Shown here: piece after piece, positions 1 to 9,122 of the stretch
Layout of the letters: each line of letters opens with the position of its first letter
Numbering within the stretch: position 1 is the stretch's first letter
DNA from: an uncultured Marinoscillum sp.
GTDB taxonomy: Bacteria > Bacteroidota > Bacteroidia > Cytophagales > MED-G16
NCBI GenBank assembly: GCA_902633975.1
Contig: CACPHX010000002.1
Location: 1-64,000 of the forward strand
Direction of reading: 5' to 3'
Length of the DNA: 64,000 nucleotides
Notes under the pieces: model-generated
The model's input: the letters and a program-made list of their open reading frames with translations, nothing else
Told to the model about the DNA's origin: nothing
Databases searched by the model: none
Made by a program: the position numbers and the translations under genes

Positions 1-965
1 ATTCTGAATTTTAATTTATTTAATCTATCCATGATACCTAAACCATCTTTTTCAACATTCAAATTTAATCTAAAGCCTTCTAATGGATAATTTTTAAAAT
101 CTCGGAAATCTCTATCAAATTCATATGATAGACTTAAATAACCTAGGTCTGAATTAATAATTTCTGAAAAATAATTTGTATTTAAAATAAATATTGAATC
201 ATTTAAGTTTATGTTATTATGTTTTAATTCAAAGAAATGATAATTATAAAATGATTCTCTGTGAGAGTATTCAACTGAGGTGATTAAATGTTTTTTTAAT
301 GAATTTTCAGATTTGTAAAATTGAGGAATATAATTTTCAGTGTTGAACTCAAGATGATCATAATTTATATAATTAATATTGAACTTCAGTCCTCCTTTTT
401 GTTTTTTAGTTAAGTAAGGGATGTAATATGATACATAAAACTCTTTTATAAATCCTAATCTAAATGTTATTTCAAATTCATCAGATTTCCCTGTTAAATT
501 ATATTGAGTCAAACCTAAACCATAATTTATTCTATTTATATCATGATCAAAGTTTTGCCACCAATCATTGAAATTTCTATCAGATAATTCAAATAAAATA
601 GATGGAATCCAATAAAAGGATTCTATAACATCTATATCTATATCAGCCTTTTGAGATTCCTTATTATTAGGTAATAACTTAATATTTATATTAACCTCAT
701 TAAATAAGTTTGTGTTAATTATTTTTCTTTTATCCTCATTAATTATTGATAAAATTTTTTCTTTATCAAACTCTTGGCCTTCCTTAAAACTAAGTTCTCT
801 TGTTATTATATTTTTTTTCGTTTTTTTATTTCCATTAATATTAATCTTATTTATGATTACTTTTGAGAAAGTATTATTTAAAATACTATCTTGAATAGCG
901 CTTGACTTACTAAAAAAAATAGTTAAAATGAGAATTAAAGTAAGAAAATATTTTTTTGAGATCAT
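1..965 (-). CDS. BamA/TamA-like outer-membrane protein, C-terminus cut by the window edge
   Basis: The frame is open from an ATG at 965 to the window edge, giving about 321 residues without a stop. The protein starts with a signal peptide (MISKKYFLTLILILTIFFSKS, ending near residue 23). Next comes one POTRA-like segment (about 33-115), with the pattern IxINGNKKTKKxIITRELSF and then FNEVNINIKLLP. The rest (from WIPSILFELSDRNF near 120) alternates like beta-strands of a barrel. This matches the short single-POTRA BamA/TamA-type proteins of Bacteroidota, of about 400 residues or more, so part of the barrel lies outside the window. The likely role is an outer-membrane insertase or channel. It is divergent from yidD with only 34 bases between. 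POTRA plus barrel is visible; the exact subfamily is not. Confidence 0.72.
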   Translation of the reverse strand, partial: MISKKYFLTLILILTIFFSKSSAIQDSILNNTFSKVIINKININGNKKTKKNIITRELSFKEGQEFDKEKILSIINEDKRKIINTNLFNEVNINIKLLPNNKESQKADIDIDVIESFYWIPSILFELSDRNFNDWWQNFDHDINRINYGLGLTQYNLTGKSDEFEITFRLGFIKEFYVSYYIPYLTKKQKGGLKFNINYINYDHLEFNTENYIPQFYKSENSLKKHLITSVEYSHRESFYNYHFFELKHNNINLNDSIFILNTNYFSEIINSDLGYLSLSYEFDRDFRDFKNYPLEGFRLNLNVEKDGLGIMDRLNKLKFR

Positions 966-999
966 TTTATCATGCAAATGTGCAAAGTTTTTTTAAAAG

Positions 1000-1215
1000 A
1001 TGTATACCAGAAAAATTTTAATATTACCTATTCTTTTTTATCAAAAATTCATATCTCCTTTTCTCCCAATATCTTGTAGATATAGTCCTACCTGTTCTCA
1101 ATATTCAAAAGAAGCAATCATGAAGTATGGTTTTGCAAAAGGTTTTTTTATGTCTGTTAAGAGAATACTTAAATGTCATCCTTGGGGAGGGCACGGACAT
1201 GATCCGGTAAGGTAA
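1000..1215 (+). CDS. yidD: Membrane protein insertion efficiency factor YidD
   Basis: This 71-residue protein has the full YidD pattern: an N-terminal amphipathic segment, CRYSPTCSQYSKEAI, and the ending KCHPWGGHGHDPV. Length and motif agree with the family (about 70-85 residues). YidD acts at the cytoplasmic face of the inner membrane and assists YidC/Sec-dependent insertion. In many bacteria it sits in the rpmH-rnpA-yidC cluster, but here it stands alone between a BamA-like gene and nadE. The first in-frame ATG is used. Its stop abuts the stop of the convergent nadE with no gap. The promoter must lie in the 34 bases shared with the divergent gene or inside it. Confidence 0.95.
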   Translation: MYTRKILILPILFYQKFISPFLPISCRYSPTCSQYSKEAIMKYGFAKGFFMSVKRILKCHPWGGHGHDPVR

Positions 1216-3048
1216 CTATATATCATTAATATCTTCTAAATAATTCTTAGATAATATAGGCATTCTGTGCCATAGAGATGAGTCTAAACTGAATTCATCA
1301 AAGTGAAAAGATGGTGCAGCCCTTTCTCTTTTCCATTGACTTTTTCCATAATTTAAAAAGAATTTTTTAACGCTTTCCTTAATTTCTTCCTTTTCTCCCT
1401 TGATTTGATTAATAATTTCCTTAGGTCCAAGTCTTTTTTTAACAGCTAGATATTCAATTTTAGATAATAATCTATATGGCATTAAATCTTCTTCATCTGT
1501 TTGATTATATTTTTGTGGTTGTAGCTCTGCTGAGGGTTTAAGGTTTAAAACCAAATCAAGAATGTGATAGTTGTAATGTTCTGATAAGTACTTTAGTAAT
1601 TTTTGAACAAATATTTTATCTAATCCAGCAATTGGAGAAATTGAACCACTTGAGTCTCCATCCATGGTGGAATAACCAACAGACAACTCACTTCTATTTG
1701 AGGTTGCCAAAAGTAAGAAGTTATTTGTATTGGCAATAAACCAGATGAAAGGAGATCTAACCCTAGCCTGAATATTTTGCAGTGATATATCATGTTTTTC
1801 CCAATTATATTCGACTCTTGTGTTTTTACTAATTTTTGATACTATTGAATTGACTTCTTGATCTATATTCCACTCGAAATGTTTACTACCAATGAAATCA
1901 GAAAGTTTTTTCGCTGATCTCATTGTTTCTTTTGAAGAGTTTTTTGTTTTCTGATATACAGTTATAAAAATTTTATTCAGAATATTTTTGATGTTTTTAT
2001 TTTCATTCTTAGATGATGAAAAATTTGATATTTTAAGTTTTCGAATAAGTTCCTCTGATCCTACTTCATCAATATATCTTCTAACAGATTCATATACTAG
2101 TATAGCAATTGTTGAAGAGTCTAAACCCCCACTAAGAGATAGAGCAAAACCATTTAGACCTGATTTTTTTAGATAATCAATCAATGCTATTGAAAACGCC
2201 GATATGAATTCCTCGTTTGCGTTGAGTTTATTATAAATGTATTTATTTACATCATTTTCTAGATTAACAATAAAGATATTTAGATTATAATTTTTGAAAG
2301 AAAATCTCTTTGTAATATTAAGTAATCTTCCTTTTTGAGCCAGAATTGTATCTCCCTCAAATATAAATTTTCCAGACTCATTACCGAGTAAATTGGAAGA
2401 GATATATGTACAATTAAATTTTTTAGAGCTTTCCAAAACTTGATTTTTTCTAAATTCGAATTTACCAAATGCATAATGACTAGCTATTGGATTAATTATT
2501 AATAAATTTTTTTTTGTTTTAATATATTTTGCAGGTCTCTCACTATCCCATGAATCTCTACATATCTCAAAACCTAATGTTAGAGAATCACTGTATTCAT
2601 ATTGAATAGTTCCAATAGGAACTTTTTTCTTATCAAAAATATGTTCTTTGATTTCTCCTAGTCTCCATGGTTCAAACCATCTTTTTTCATAATGAATACC
2701 ATCATTTGGTAAGTTGCTTTTTATAAAGCATCCTTTTATTTCTTCATTTTTTATAATAGATACTGCATTATATAGTTTTCCATTATACTTTAGCGGGTGA
2801 CCAATTAATACTGTTATTCCGTTACATAATTTCACAACCTTATTAAGATAATTCTCCGATTTTTTAATAAACCAACTATTAAAAAAGAGATCTTGACAAG
2901 AGTAACCTGTAATACTTAACTCTGGAAAACATAATATCTTGACATTTTTTTTCCTGGCATCATTGATACTATTTCTTATGTTAGAAAAGTTTTTTTCCCA
3001 AGCTAGAGGTGTTTGGTTTAGATTTGAACTTGCAATTTTTAAATTCAT
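1216..3048 (-). CDS. nadE: Glutamine-dependent NAD+ synthetase
   Basis: This 610-residue two-domain enzyme makes NAD from deamido-NAD, ATP and glutamine in the cytosol. The N-terminal half is a nitrilase-fold glutaminase with the triad E43 (CFPELSITGY), K110 (FIKSNLPN) and C163 (FEICRDSW). The C-terminal half is an N-type ATP pyrophosphatase with SGGLDSS at 306-312. YSTMDGDSSGSISPIAGLDK follows, then the typical PSAELQPQ. It is the last gene of the acpP-fabF-rnc-nadE run, and its ATG shares one base with the rnc stop (TAATG). It belongs with pncB, pncA and possibly cinA elsewhere in the window as NAD recycling; nadD is not seen here. No key residue is missing. Confidence 0.96.
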   Translation of the reverse strand: MNLKIASSNLNQTPLAWEKNFSNIRNSINDARKKNVKILCFPELSITGYSCQDLFFNSWFIKKSENYLNKVVKLCNGITVLIGHPLKYNGKLYNAVSIIKNEEIKGCFIKSNLPNDGIHYEKRWFEPWRLGEIKEHIFDKKKVPIGTIQYEYSDSLTLGFEICRDSWDSERPAKYIKTKKNLLIINPIASHYAFGKFEFRKNQVLESSKKFNCTYISSNLLGNESGKFIFEGDTILAQKGRLLNITKRFSFKNYNLNIFIVNLENDVNKYIYNKLNANEEFISAFSIALIDYLKKSGLNGFALSLSGGLDSSTIAILVYESVRRYIDEVGSEELIRKLKISNFSSSKNENKNIKNILNKIFITVYQKTKNSSKETMRSAKKLSDFIGSKHFEWNIDQEVNSIVSKISKNTRVEYNWEKHDISLQNIQARVRSPFIWFIANTNNFLLLATSNRSELSVGYSTMDGDSSGSISPIAGLDKIFVQKLLKYLSEHYNYHILDLVLNLKPSAELQPQKYNQTDEEDLMPYRLLSKIEYLAVKKRLGPKEIINQIKGEKEEIKESVKKFFLNYGKSQWKRERAAPSFHFDEFSLDSSLWHRMPILSKNYLEDINDI

Positions 3049-3737
3049 TAACCTAACTGTAATTTTTCACATGCAATTCTAGAGGCGTCTTTTTCTGCAT
3101 TCTTTTTACTTTTCCCATATCCAGTTGATACATTTTTTCCATCTATCTTAAGAATTGATTTAAATTCGCTGAGTCTACTAGATTTAGATGTTTTTTCAAC
3201 AATGAAGTTGATAGATATTTTTTCTTTTTGAGCCCACTCTAATATTTTACTCTTAAAATTATGGGTTTGTGTTGTAAGTTTTTCTAAATCAAAATAAGGT
3301 AAAATAATATTTTTGATGACTTTTTTTTCACAAAAATCAAATCCTTTTTCGAGGTAACAAGCTCCAATAATTGCTTCCAATGCATCTCCATATATTGAGT
3401 TATAAGATTTAGACTTAAATTTTTTAACATTAATTAATTTTTTAAGCCCCATTTTTCTTCCAATATCATTTAGTGAATCTCTGCTAACTATTTTTGATCT
3501 AATTTTTGTCAAAAATCCTTCATCTTTAAATGGATACAATTTAAAAAGATGTTTAGCTACTATTAATCCAAGTATGGCATCGCCTAAAAATTCAAGTCTT
3601 TCATTCGATTCGTCAGATTTTATTGATTTATGTAATAATGCTAGCTTAAACAATTCTGGCTTTTTTGTGTTATACCCTAATATAAATTGAATTGCCTTAA
3701 TCAGCTCTTTATTTTCTTGAGATTGAAAAAAAAACAT
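3048..3737 (-). CDS. rnc: Ribonuclease III
   Basis: A 229-residue double-strand-specific endoribonuclease that processes rRNA and mRNA. The RNase III signature NERLEFLGDA lies at 45-54. The second acidic pair, YGDALEAIIGA, contains D117 and E120. A C-terminal double-stranded-RNA-binding domain (about 160-229) contains GKSKKNAEKDASRIA. The fabF-rnc order, with three bases between the genes, is a common Bacteroidota arrangement, so co-transcription from acpP is likely. All metal-binding acidic residues are present. Confidence 0.96.
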   Translation of the reverse strand: MFFFQSQENKELIKAIQFILGYNTKKPELFKLALLHKSIKSDESNERLEFLGDAILGLIVAKHLFKLYPFKDEGFLTKIRSKIVSRDSLNDIGRKMGLKKLINVKKFKSKSYNSIYGDALEAIIGACYLEKGFDFCEKKVIKNIILPYFDLEKLTTQTHNFKSKILEWAQKEKISINFIVEKTSKSSRLSEFKSILKIDGKNVSTGYGKSKKNAEKDASRIACEKLQLG

Positions 3738-3740
3738 AAA

Positions 3741-4991
3741 TTAATTATACTTTTTAAAAACTATTGAGGTATTATGACCTCCAAATCCGAATGTGTTTGA
3801 CATAGCTATATTTACACTTCTTTCTTGGTATTTATTGAGTGTTAAATTTAATTTTGGATTAATTTCTTCATCTTGATTGAAATGATTGATTGTTGGAGGT
3901 ATGAAACCTCCGTTAATTGAAATTATTGTTGCTATTGACTCAATGGCTCCTGCTGCTCCAAGAAGATGACCGGTCATAGATTTAGTAGAGCAGATATTTA
4001 TTTTTTCAGCATGATTACCAAATACATTTTCAATAGCTATAATCTCACTTCTATCACCTAGAGGCGTTGATGTGCCATGAACATTAATGTGGTCAACATC
4101 TTCAACTTTAATTTCTGCACAATTTAAAGCATTTTCCATTACTAATCTTGCCCCTTCACCCTCTGGATGTGGAGCGGTGATATGATAAGCATCACATGAC
4201 ATTCCAAAACCAATAATTTCAGCATAAATTTTTGCATCTCTTTTCTTTGCATGATTATAATCTTCAAGTATGAGAGCACCACCACCTTCTCCCAATACAA
4301 AACCATCTCGATCTCTATCAAAAGGTCTTGAAGCTGTTTCTGGAGAGTCATTTCTTTCTGATAAGGCCTTGAGTGCATTAAAACCACCAACTCCAGTTTC
4401 ATTTACTGCTGATTCAGATCCTCCAGTAATAATAATATCTGAAGTATCAGAGACTATATAATTATATGCATCAATTATTGCATTTGATCCAGAAGCACAA
4501 GCCGATACAGTTGCAAAGTTTGGACCTCTAAAATCATATTTAATTGCTATCAATCCTGGACAGATATCTGGAATAAGTTTTGGTATAAAAAAAGGATTAA
4601 ATCTTGGATTTTTTCCATTTTCGGCAAAATTTATTAATTCATTTTGAAAGGTTTCAATTCCACCAACTCCTGACCCCCAAATTACACCAACTCTATTTTT
4701 ATTAATTTTATCTAACTTTAAATTTGAGCTAATAATAGCTTCATCAGCAGCAATCATACCAAACTGAGAAAAAATATCCATTTTTCTTGACTCTTTTTTC
4801 TCAAAATAGTTTAAGGGATCGTAATTCTTTACTTCACATGCAAATTTTGTTTTGAATTTAGATGCATCAAAGGATTTAATTTCTTCACAACCGCTTACTC
4901 CATTTTTTAAAGCTTTGGTATATTCTTTGAGATTACTACCGATCGGGGTGATAGCTCCAATACCTGTAATTACAACTCTTTTTTTACCCAT
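3741..4991 (-). CDS. fabF: 3-oxoacyl-[acyl-carrier-protein] synthase II (KAS II)
   Basis: This 416-residue condensing enzyme elongates fatty acids from malonyl-ACP. The Cys-His-His triad is visible: C165 in VSACASGSN, H305 in HINVHGTSTPLGD and H342 in STKSMTGHLLGAAGA. The glycine-rich end NTFGFGGHNTSIVF is typical of FabF. The start MGKKRVVITGIGAITPIG aligns with the family. acpP lies 18 bases upstream on the same strand and codes for its carrier, so the two are almost certainly one transcript. FabB would be the alternative name, but the acpP-fabF-rnc context and length favour FabF. Confidence 0.96.
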   Translation of the reverse strand: MGKKRVVITGIGAITPIGSNLKEYTKALKNGVSGCEEIKSFDASKFKTKFACEVKNYDPLNYFEKKESRKMDIFSQFGMIAADEAIISSNLKLDKINKNRVGVIWGSGVGGIETFQNELINFAENGKNPRFNPFFIPKLIPDICPGLIAIKYDFRGPNFATVSACASGSNAIIDAYNYIVSDTSDIIITGGSESAVNETGVGGFNALKALSERNDSPETASRPFDRDRDGFVLGEGGGALILEDYNHAKKRDAKIYAEIIGFGMSCDAYHITAPHPEGEGARLVMENALNCAEIKVEDVDHINVHGTSTPLGDRSEIIAIENVFGNHAEKINICSTKSMTGHLLGAAGAIESIATIISINGGFIPPTINHFNQDEEINPKLNLTLNKYQERSVNIAMSNTFGFGGHNTSIVFKKYN

Positions 4992-5009
4992 GCATGCAAT
5001 AGGATAGTA

Positions 5010-5246
5010 CTATTTGACATTATCTCTTAAATAAGAGATTGCATCTCCTACAGTACCAATTTTTTCAGCATCTTCATCTGGTATAGATACATTAAATTCT
5101 TTCTCAAATTCCATAATTAACTCAACTGTATCCAAAGAGTCAGCACCTAAATCATTTGTAAAACTTGCAGAATTTGTTATTTCTGACTCTTCAATACCTA
5201 ACTTGTCAATTATGATTTCTTTAACTTTATTATCAAGATTTTCCAT
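5010..5246 (-). CDS. acpP: Acyl carrier protein
   Basis: A 78-residue acidic helical protein. Its phosphopantetheine attachment site is S37 in [15 protein letters not shown]. It carries growing acyl chains for fatty-acid synthesis. It is the first gene of the acpP-fabF-rnc-nadE run, and the 107-base gap upstream contains an exact TAnnTTTG box. The length is standard and no residue is unusual. Confidence 0.97.
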   Translation of the reverse strand: MENLDNKVKEIIIDKLGIEESEITNSASFTNDLGADSLDTVELIMEFEKEFNVSIPDEDAEKIGTVGDAISYLRDNVK

Positions 5247-5269
5247 AGAATTTAAATTTTATTTTAATG

Positions 5270-5277
5270 CAAAATTA
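5270..5277 (-). promoter_or_regulatory. Probable -7 box for the acpP operon
   Basis: On the minus strand this is TAATTTTG, an exact match to the Bacteroidota -7 consensus TAnnTTTG, and it ends 23 bases before the acpP ATG. No clear TTTG -33 element is seen at the usual distance, so the call is moderate. Confidence 0.4.
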
Positions 5278-5353
5278 ATGATTTTTCGGTTCTTAAACTA
5301 TTTTAGTTATATAGTTTTAATAATATCAGGTTTTAGTAATTTAACATAACAAA

Positions 5354-5779
5354 ATGTTAATTAATAAGAGTAAAAATTTTTCAGAAAATCCAGTCAATTA
5401 TGAACTAATTGGTATAGTATCAACATCAAAAGAATACAAAATTGCATGGCATCTAAATAAATTGCTTAATATTAAATTAATCAAAATGAAGGATGAAGTT
5501 ATAAATTTAATTAATGGATCAAAAGTTAAAATTTCATATTTAGAATTTAAACTAGGAAAAAAACATATTAAATTAATTTCTAACAAATTAAGAAATTCAA
5601 ATAGATCTTATTTAGTTTCAGCATTATCAAACTTTGACTTTTTTATTTTGTTTTCCGAGAATTTTTTTGAATTTGAGGATTATGATATAATTAATATATT
5701 AAAATCAAATAATACATTTCAATTTGCTAATTTTGTAGATATAACAAAGATAAAAGAAAGTCATTTTCTGAATTTATGA
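5354..5779 (+). CDS. IPExxxVDY family protein
   Basis: A 141-residue protein of a small Bacteroidota family usually encoded directly upstream of pyruvate kinase, as here. The start resembles other members (YELIGIVSTSKEYKIAWHLNKLL), and there is no signal peptide or membrane segment. The IPExxxVDY signature itself is degenerate or missing at the C-terminus, so the call leans on length, general sequence and position. It overlaps pyk by four bases (ATGA), which implies translational coupling. The function is unknown; a role linked to pyruvate kinase is only inference from the neighbourhood. Confidence 0.7.
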   Translation: MLINKSKNFSENPVNYELIGIVSTSKEYKIAWHLNKLLNIKLIKMKDEVINLINGSKVKISYLEFKLGKKHIKLISNKLRNSNRSYLVSALSNFDFFILFSENFFEFEDYDIINILKSNNTFQFANFVDITKIKESHFLNL

Positions 5780-7207
5780 GTAAAATAAAAATTAATCGAA
5801 CAAAAATAATTGCAACTATTGGACCCTCATCATCTGATTACAATATTTTAAAAGAAATGGTATCCAAGGGTGTTGATGTTATAAGACTTAATTTTTCTCA
5901 TGGATCTCATAAAGATCATATCAATACTATTAAAAACATTAGAAAAATTAGTGATGAATTTAAAACTCCAGTAACTATTTTACAAGATCTCCAAGGTCCA
6001 AAAATTAGAATAGGAGAACTCAAAAAAGAAAGTTTTTTTTTAGATGATAATTCAACTATAATATTGACCTCAAAGAAAATTAAAGGTGATAAAAGTATAA
6101 TTTCAGTAGATAGTGATATTATTGGTGACATAAAAGAAGGTGAGAGAATATTAATTGATGACGGTAAGTTAGAGCTAAAAGTATTAGAAATTAATAAAAA
6201 TAATATTACTGCTAAAGTTTTAAGGGGTGGTTATATATATCCTCGTAAAGGTATTAATTTACCCGATAGTGATATTAAGCTTTCATCAATAACCGCAAAA
6301 GACATCAAAGATTTGAAGTTTGGATTAAAAAAATGATGTTGATTGGATAGCATTATCTTTTGTTAGGTCTGGTACAGATATAATTGAATTAAAGGATTTA
6401 ATAAAAAAAGAAGGTTACAAAACGAAAATAATTGCTAAAATAGAGAAGCCTCAAGCAATAAAAAATATTAATGAAATTATTGAAGTTTCTGATGGTTTAA
6501 TGGTAGCTCGTGGTGATTTAGGTGTTGAAATGCCAATGGAAACTGTTCCAGTTCATCAAAAAAGAATTGTAAATAAATGTAATTTATCTTGTAAACCAGT
6601 GATAATTGCGACACAAATGTTAGAGAGCATGATAAACTCTAAGACTCCTACCAGAGCTGAGTCGAATGATGTTGCAAATGCTGTTCTAGATGGTGCTGAC
6701 GCCGTTATGCTATCTGCTGAGTCTGCTACTGGAGAGTATCCTATACTTGCTGTTGAAAGTATGGAAAGAATAATTAGCTCAATTGAAAGAACAAGCAATG
6801 AAATTTACTTCAAATTTGAAAAAAGAAAAAAATTAAAAGATATGCTGAGTGAAAGTTTAATAAATGTTGCATGTAGATTAAGTGATCAAATTTCTGCTAA
6901 GGCTTTGGTTACAATGACAAAAAGTGGTTATTCAGCTTTTAGAGTTTCTGGAAGTAGACCAAAAGCTAAAATATATATGGTTACTAATAATAAAAAAATC
7001 GGAAATGAATTAAATCTTTTGTGGGGCATAAGAGCTATTTATTATGATAAAACTGAAAATATAGATAGTACTTTTGAAAATATTGAGAAAATATTAGTTA
7101 ATGAAGGGCATCTATCTAAAAACGATAAATATATAATTACTTCGTCAATGCCTACGCATTGGAAAGGTCACACAAATATGATGAAAATCAATGTTGTAGA
7201 TTCATAA
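5776..7207 (+). CDS. pyk: Pyruvate kinase, interrupted by a single-base frameshift
   Basis: Pyruvate kinase makes pyruvate and ATP from phosphoenolpyruvate and ADP, the last step of glycolysis. The 5' part (5776-6336) encodes 186 residues starting TKIIATIGPSSSDYN with RLNFSHGSHKDH. It then stops at TGA just after a run of seven A (6327-6333). Reading on one base later restores the protein at once: DVDWIALSFVRSGTD, then IIAKIEKPQA and MVARGDLGVEMP, ending with the normal C-terminal domain. Removing one A gives a 476-residue protein of normal length. The catalytic signatures lie in the second part, so the first part alone is inactive. The cause could be a base-call error, a real mutation, or slippage. 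Convergent with the next gene, with overlapping stops. Confidence 0.93.
6327..6333 (+). other. A7 homopolymer where the pyk reading frame breaks
   Basis: Seven A occur in the context GGATT-A7-TGATG. In the upstream frame this reads Leu-Lys-Lys-stop. With six A it reads Leu-Lys-Asn-Asp-Val-Asp-Trp, which is the conserved family sequence. The needed correction is skipping one base (or gaining two). The usual -1 ribosomal slip on A AAA AAA would therefore not repair it, whereas RNA polymerase slippage or a correction of the read would. Confidence 0.9.
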
Positions 7208-7960
7208 ATTCAACTCCAAGTTATCATAAGCTAGTTTTATTTTTTTTGGAAGTTTTTTATTCACCTTATGATGAAGTCCTAAATTATGAGAAATATGAGT
7301 TAAATACACTTTATTTACATTAATCTTACTGACTAATTTTAACATTTCATTTAAATTAAGATGTGATAAGTGTTCTTTAACTTGTAGGCAATTAATTACT
7401 AGTATTTCCGATCCATCAATTTTTTTTAACTCATTATCATTTATAGTTTTTGCATCAGTTATATATGTAAGATTATTTATTCTATAACCAAGTATATTTA
7501 ATTTATGATGTTTAACCCTAATTGGAATTATTTTAACATTTTCAATGTAAAATGTTTTTTCTATAGATGTTAATTCAATATTGGGTAAACCAGGGTATTT
7601 GAAATCAGAAAATATATATGAGAAATCCTTCTTTAATTGATTTACAAGTTCCTTATTTCCAAATGCTTTAATTTCTTTTTTTTGAATAAAATTAAAAGAT
7701 CTTAATTCGTCTATACCTGAAACATGATCTCTGTGAGCATGAGTATAAAGAACATAATCAATTTTATTAATATTATTTTTTAAGGATTGTTGTCTAAGAT
7801 CTGGTCCAGTATCTATCAAGATTTTTTTGTTTAAAACACTTATAATTACTGATGATCTTAGTCTTTTATCTTCTTTTTTATTTGATTTACATACCAAGCA
7901 TTTACATCCAATAACAGGAATACCTTGTGATGTTCCAGTTCCAAGAAATTTAATTTTCAA
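7202..7960 (-). CDS. MBL-fold metallo-hydrolase (PhnP-like phosphodiesterase family)
   Basis: A 252-residue metallo-beta-lactamase-fold protein. The metal-binding signature THAHRDH is followed by GIDELRSFN, and later conserved parts are YITDAK and THISHNLG. The N-terminal GTGTSQGIPVIGCKCLVC carries extra cysteines, typical of the PhnP-like branch (cyclic phosphate phosphodiesterases). The substrate is not known, and no phn genes are nearby. It ends inside the pyk stop region (six-base overlap) and overlaps the small gene upstream by 11 bases. It is probably cytosolic, with no signal peptide. Confidence 0.85.
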   Translation of the reverse strand: MKIKFLGTGTSQGIPVIGCKCLVCKSNKKEDKRLRSSVIISVLNKKILIDTGPDLRQQSLKNNINKIDYVLYTHAHRDHVSGIDELRSFNFIQKKEIKAFGNKELVNQLKKDFSYIFSDFKYPGLPNIELTSIEKTFYIENVKIIPIRVKHHKLNILGYRINNLTYITDAKTINDNELKKIDGSEILVINCLQVKEHLSHLNLNEMLKLVSKINVNKVYLTHISHNLGLHHKVNKKLPKKIKLAYDNLELNL

Positions 7961-8210
7961 TTTTTTCTATCAATTTAATTTGATCTAAACTACATTTTTT
8001 TTCATCAATATCTATTTTACTAATTATTTCAATTAGAGAATTTATTTTTCCTTCTACTGTAAAGTATTTATTAATAATTACTATTTTATTTTTATTAATA
8101 ATGCAATAACCAGATTTAAAATTTCCTTTTTCATATCTCACCTTATACTCTTGAGAAATTAGTATAGATTCTAACTTTTTTTGAAATTGTTTTGTTAATT
8201 TAATTTCCAT
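7950..8210 (-). CDS. Conserved hypothetical protein of Bacteroidota, 86 residues
   Basis: A small lysine-rich cytosolic protein with the distinctive stretch RYEKGNFKSGYCIINKNKI. From memory this is conserved in Flavobacteria next to a metallo-hydrolase and miaA; no function is known. The ATG at 8210 is chosen over a TTG at 8222 because it fits homologue length better. It overlaps the downstream MBL-fold gene, so the two are likely one transcript. Only 12 bases separate its start from the divergent miaA start, so promoters must lie within the opposing genes or mRNAs must be nearly leaderless. Confidence 0.72.
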   Translation of the reverse strand: MEIKLTKQFQKKLESILISQEYKVRYEKGNFKSGYCIINKNKIVIINKYFTVEGKINSLIEIISKIDIDEKKCSLDQIKLIEKIEN

Positions 8211-8222
8211 CTTAATGATCAA

Positions 8223-9122
8223 ATGAATATAAATAAAAAAAAATTAATTATGATTGTTGGCCCAACAGCAAGTGGAAAAACAGAAGCATCGATTTTAATT
8301 TCAAAAATATTTAATTGCGATATAATATCTGCAGATTCAAGACAATTTTATAAAGAGATGTCAATAGGTACTGCAAAGCCATCAAAAAAAGATCTTTATG
8401 AAGTAAGTCACCATTTTATAAATAATATTTCAGTAAAAGATAAATATTCCTCTGGGATTTTTTCAAAAGAAGTGAATGAATTTCTAAGTAATTATTTTTT
8501 AGAAAATGATTATGTTATAGTTGTTGGAGGTTCTGGATTATTTATTGATTCAATTATTTATGGTTTTGATGATTTACCATTAGTTCCGGAATCATTTAGA
8601 AATAAATTAAATAAAATGTATAAAAAAAAGGGTTTATCGCATTTATTAAATAGACTTAAAGTATATGATCCTAAATATTTTAAAATTGTTGATAAGAAAA
8701 ATTATAGGAGAGTGATTAGAGCACTCGAGGTAAGTCAATATACAAACAAACCTTATTCATCATATTTAACTAATAAAAAAAAGAAATTAAAAAATTATTC
8801 CTTAGAGTGGTACGGTTTATATCCAACAAAAGAAAAATTAAGATCAAGAATTAATAAAAGAGTAGATGATATGATTAAAATGGGATTGTTTGATGAGGTA
8901 AAAAATTTAAAAAAATTTAAAGAATTAAATCCATTAAAGAGTGTAGGTTACACCGAGGTATTTTCATATTTAGAAGGAGAAATAAGTAAAAAAGAAGCAA
9001 TTGATCTGATTAAAATTAATTCATGGAAATATTCTAAAAGACAGATGACTTGGTTTAAAAAAAATAAAGAAATTAAATGGTATAGGAGTATTGGTGGATT
9101 AATTAATTCATTTAAAAATTAG
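8223..9122 (+). CDS. miaA: tRNA dimethylallyltransferase
   Basis: A 299-residue enzyme that adds a dimethylallyl group to A37 of tRNAs reading codons starting with U. The P-loop GPTASGKTEAS is at the N-terminus, followed by SADSRQFYKEMSIGTAKPS, and SVGYTEVFSYLEGE near the end is also typical. It overlaps the convergent pfkA by four bases at the 3' end. The gene is complete and unremarkable apart from the 12-base divergent spacing upstream. Confidence 0.96.
   Translation: MNINKKKLIMIVGPTASGKTEASILISKIFNCDIISADSRQFYKEMSIGTAKPSKKDLYEVSHHFINNISVKDKYSSGIFSKEVNEFLSNYFLENDYVIVVGGSGLFIDSIIYGFDDLPLVPESFRNKLNKMYKKKGLSHLLNRLKVYDPKYFKIVDKKNYRRVIRALEVSQYTNKPYSSYLTNKKKKLKNYSLEWYGLYPTKEKLRSRINKRVDDMIKMGLFDEVKNLKKFKELNPLKSVGYTEVFSYLEGEISKKEAIDLIKINSWKYSKRQMTWFKKNKEIKWYRSIGGLINSFKN

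Noticed and set aside
6327-6336. Programmed -1 ribosomal frameshift in pyk at A AAA AAA
   Set aside because: Restoring the frame needs +1 (skip one base), and no downstream stem or pseudoknot was seen. An indel or transcript slippage is more likely.
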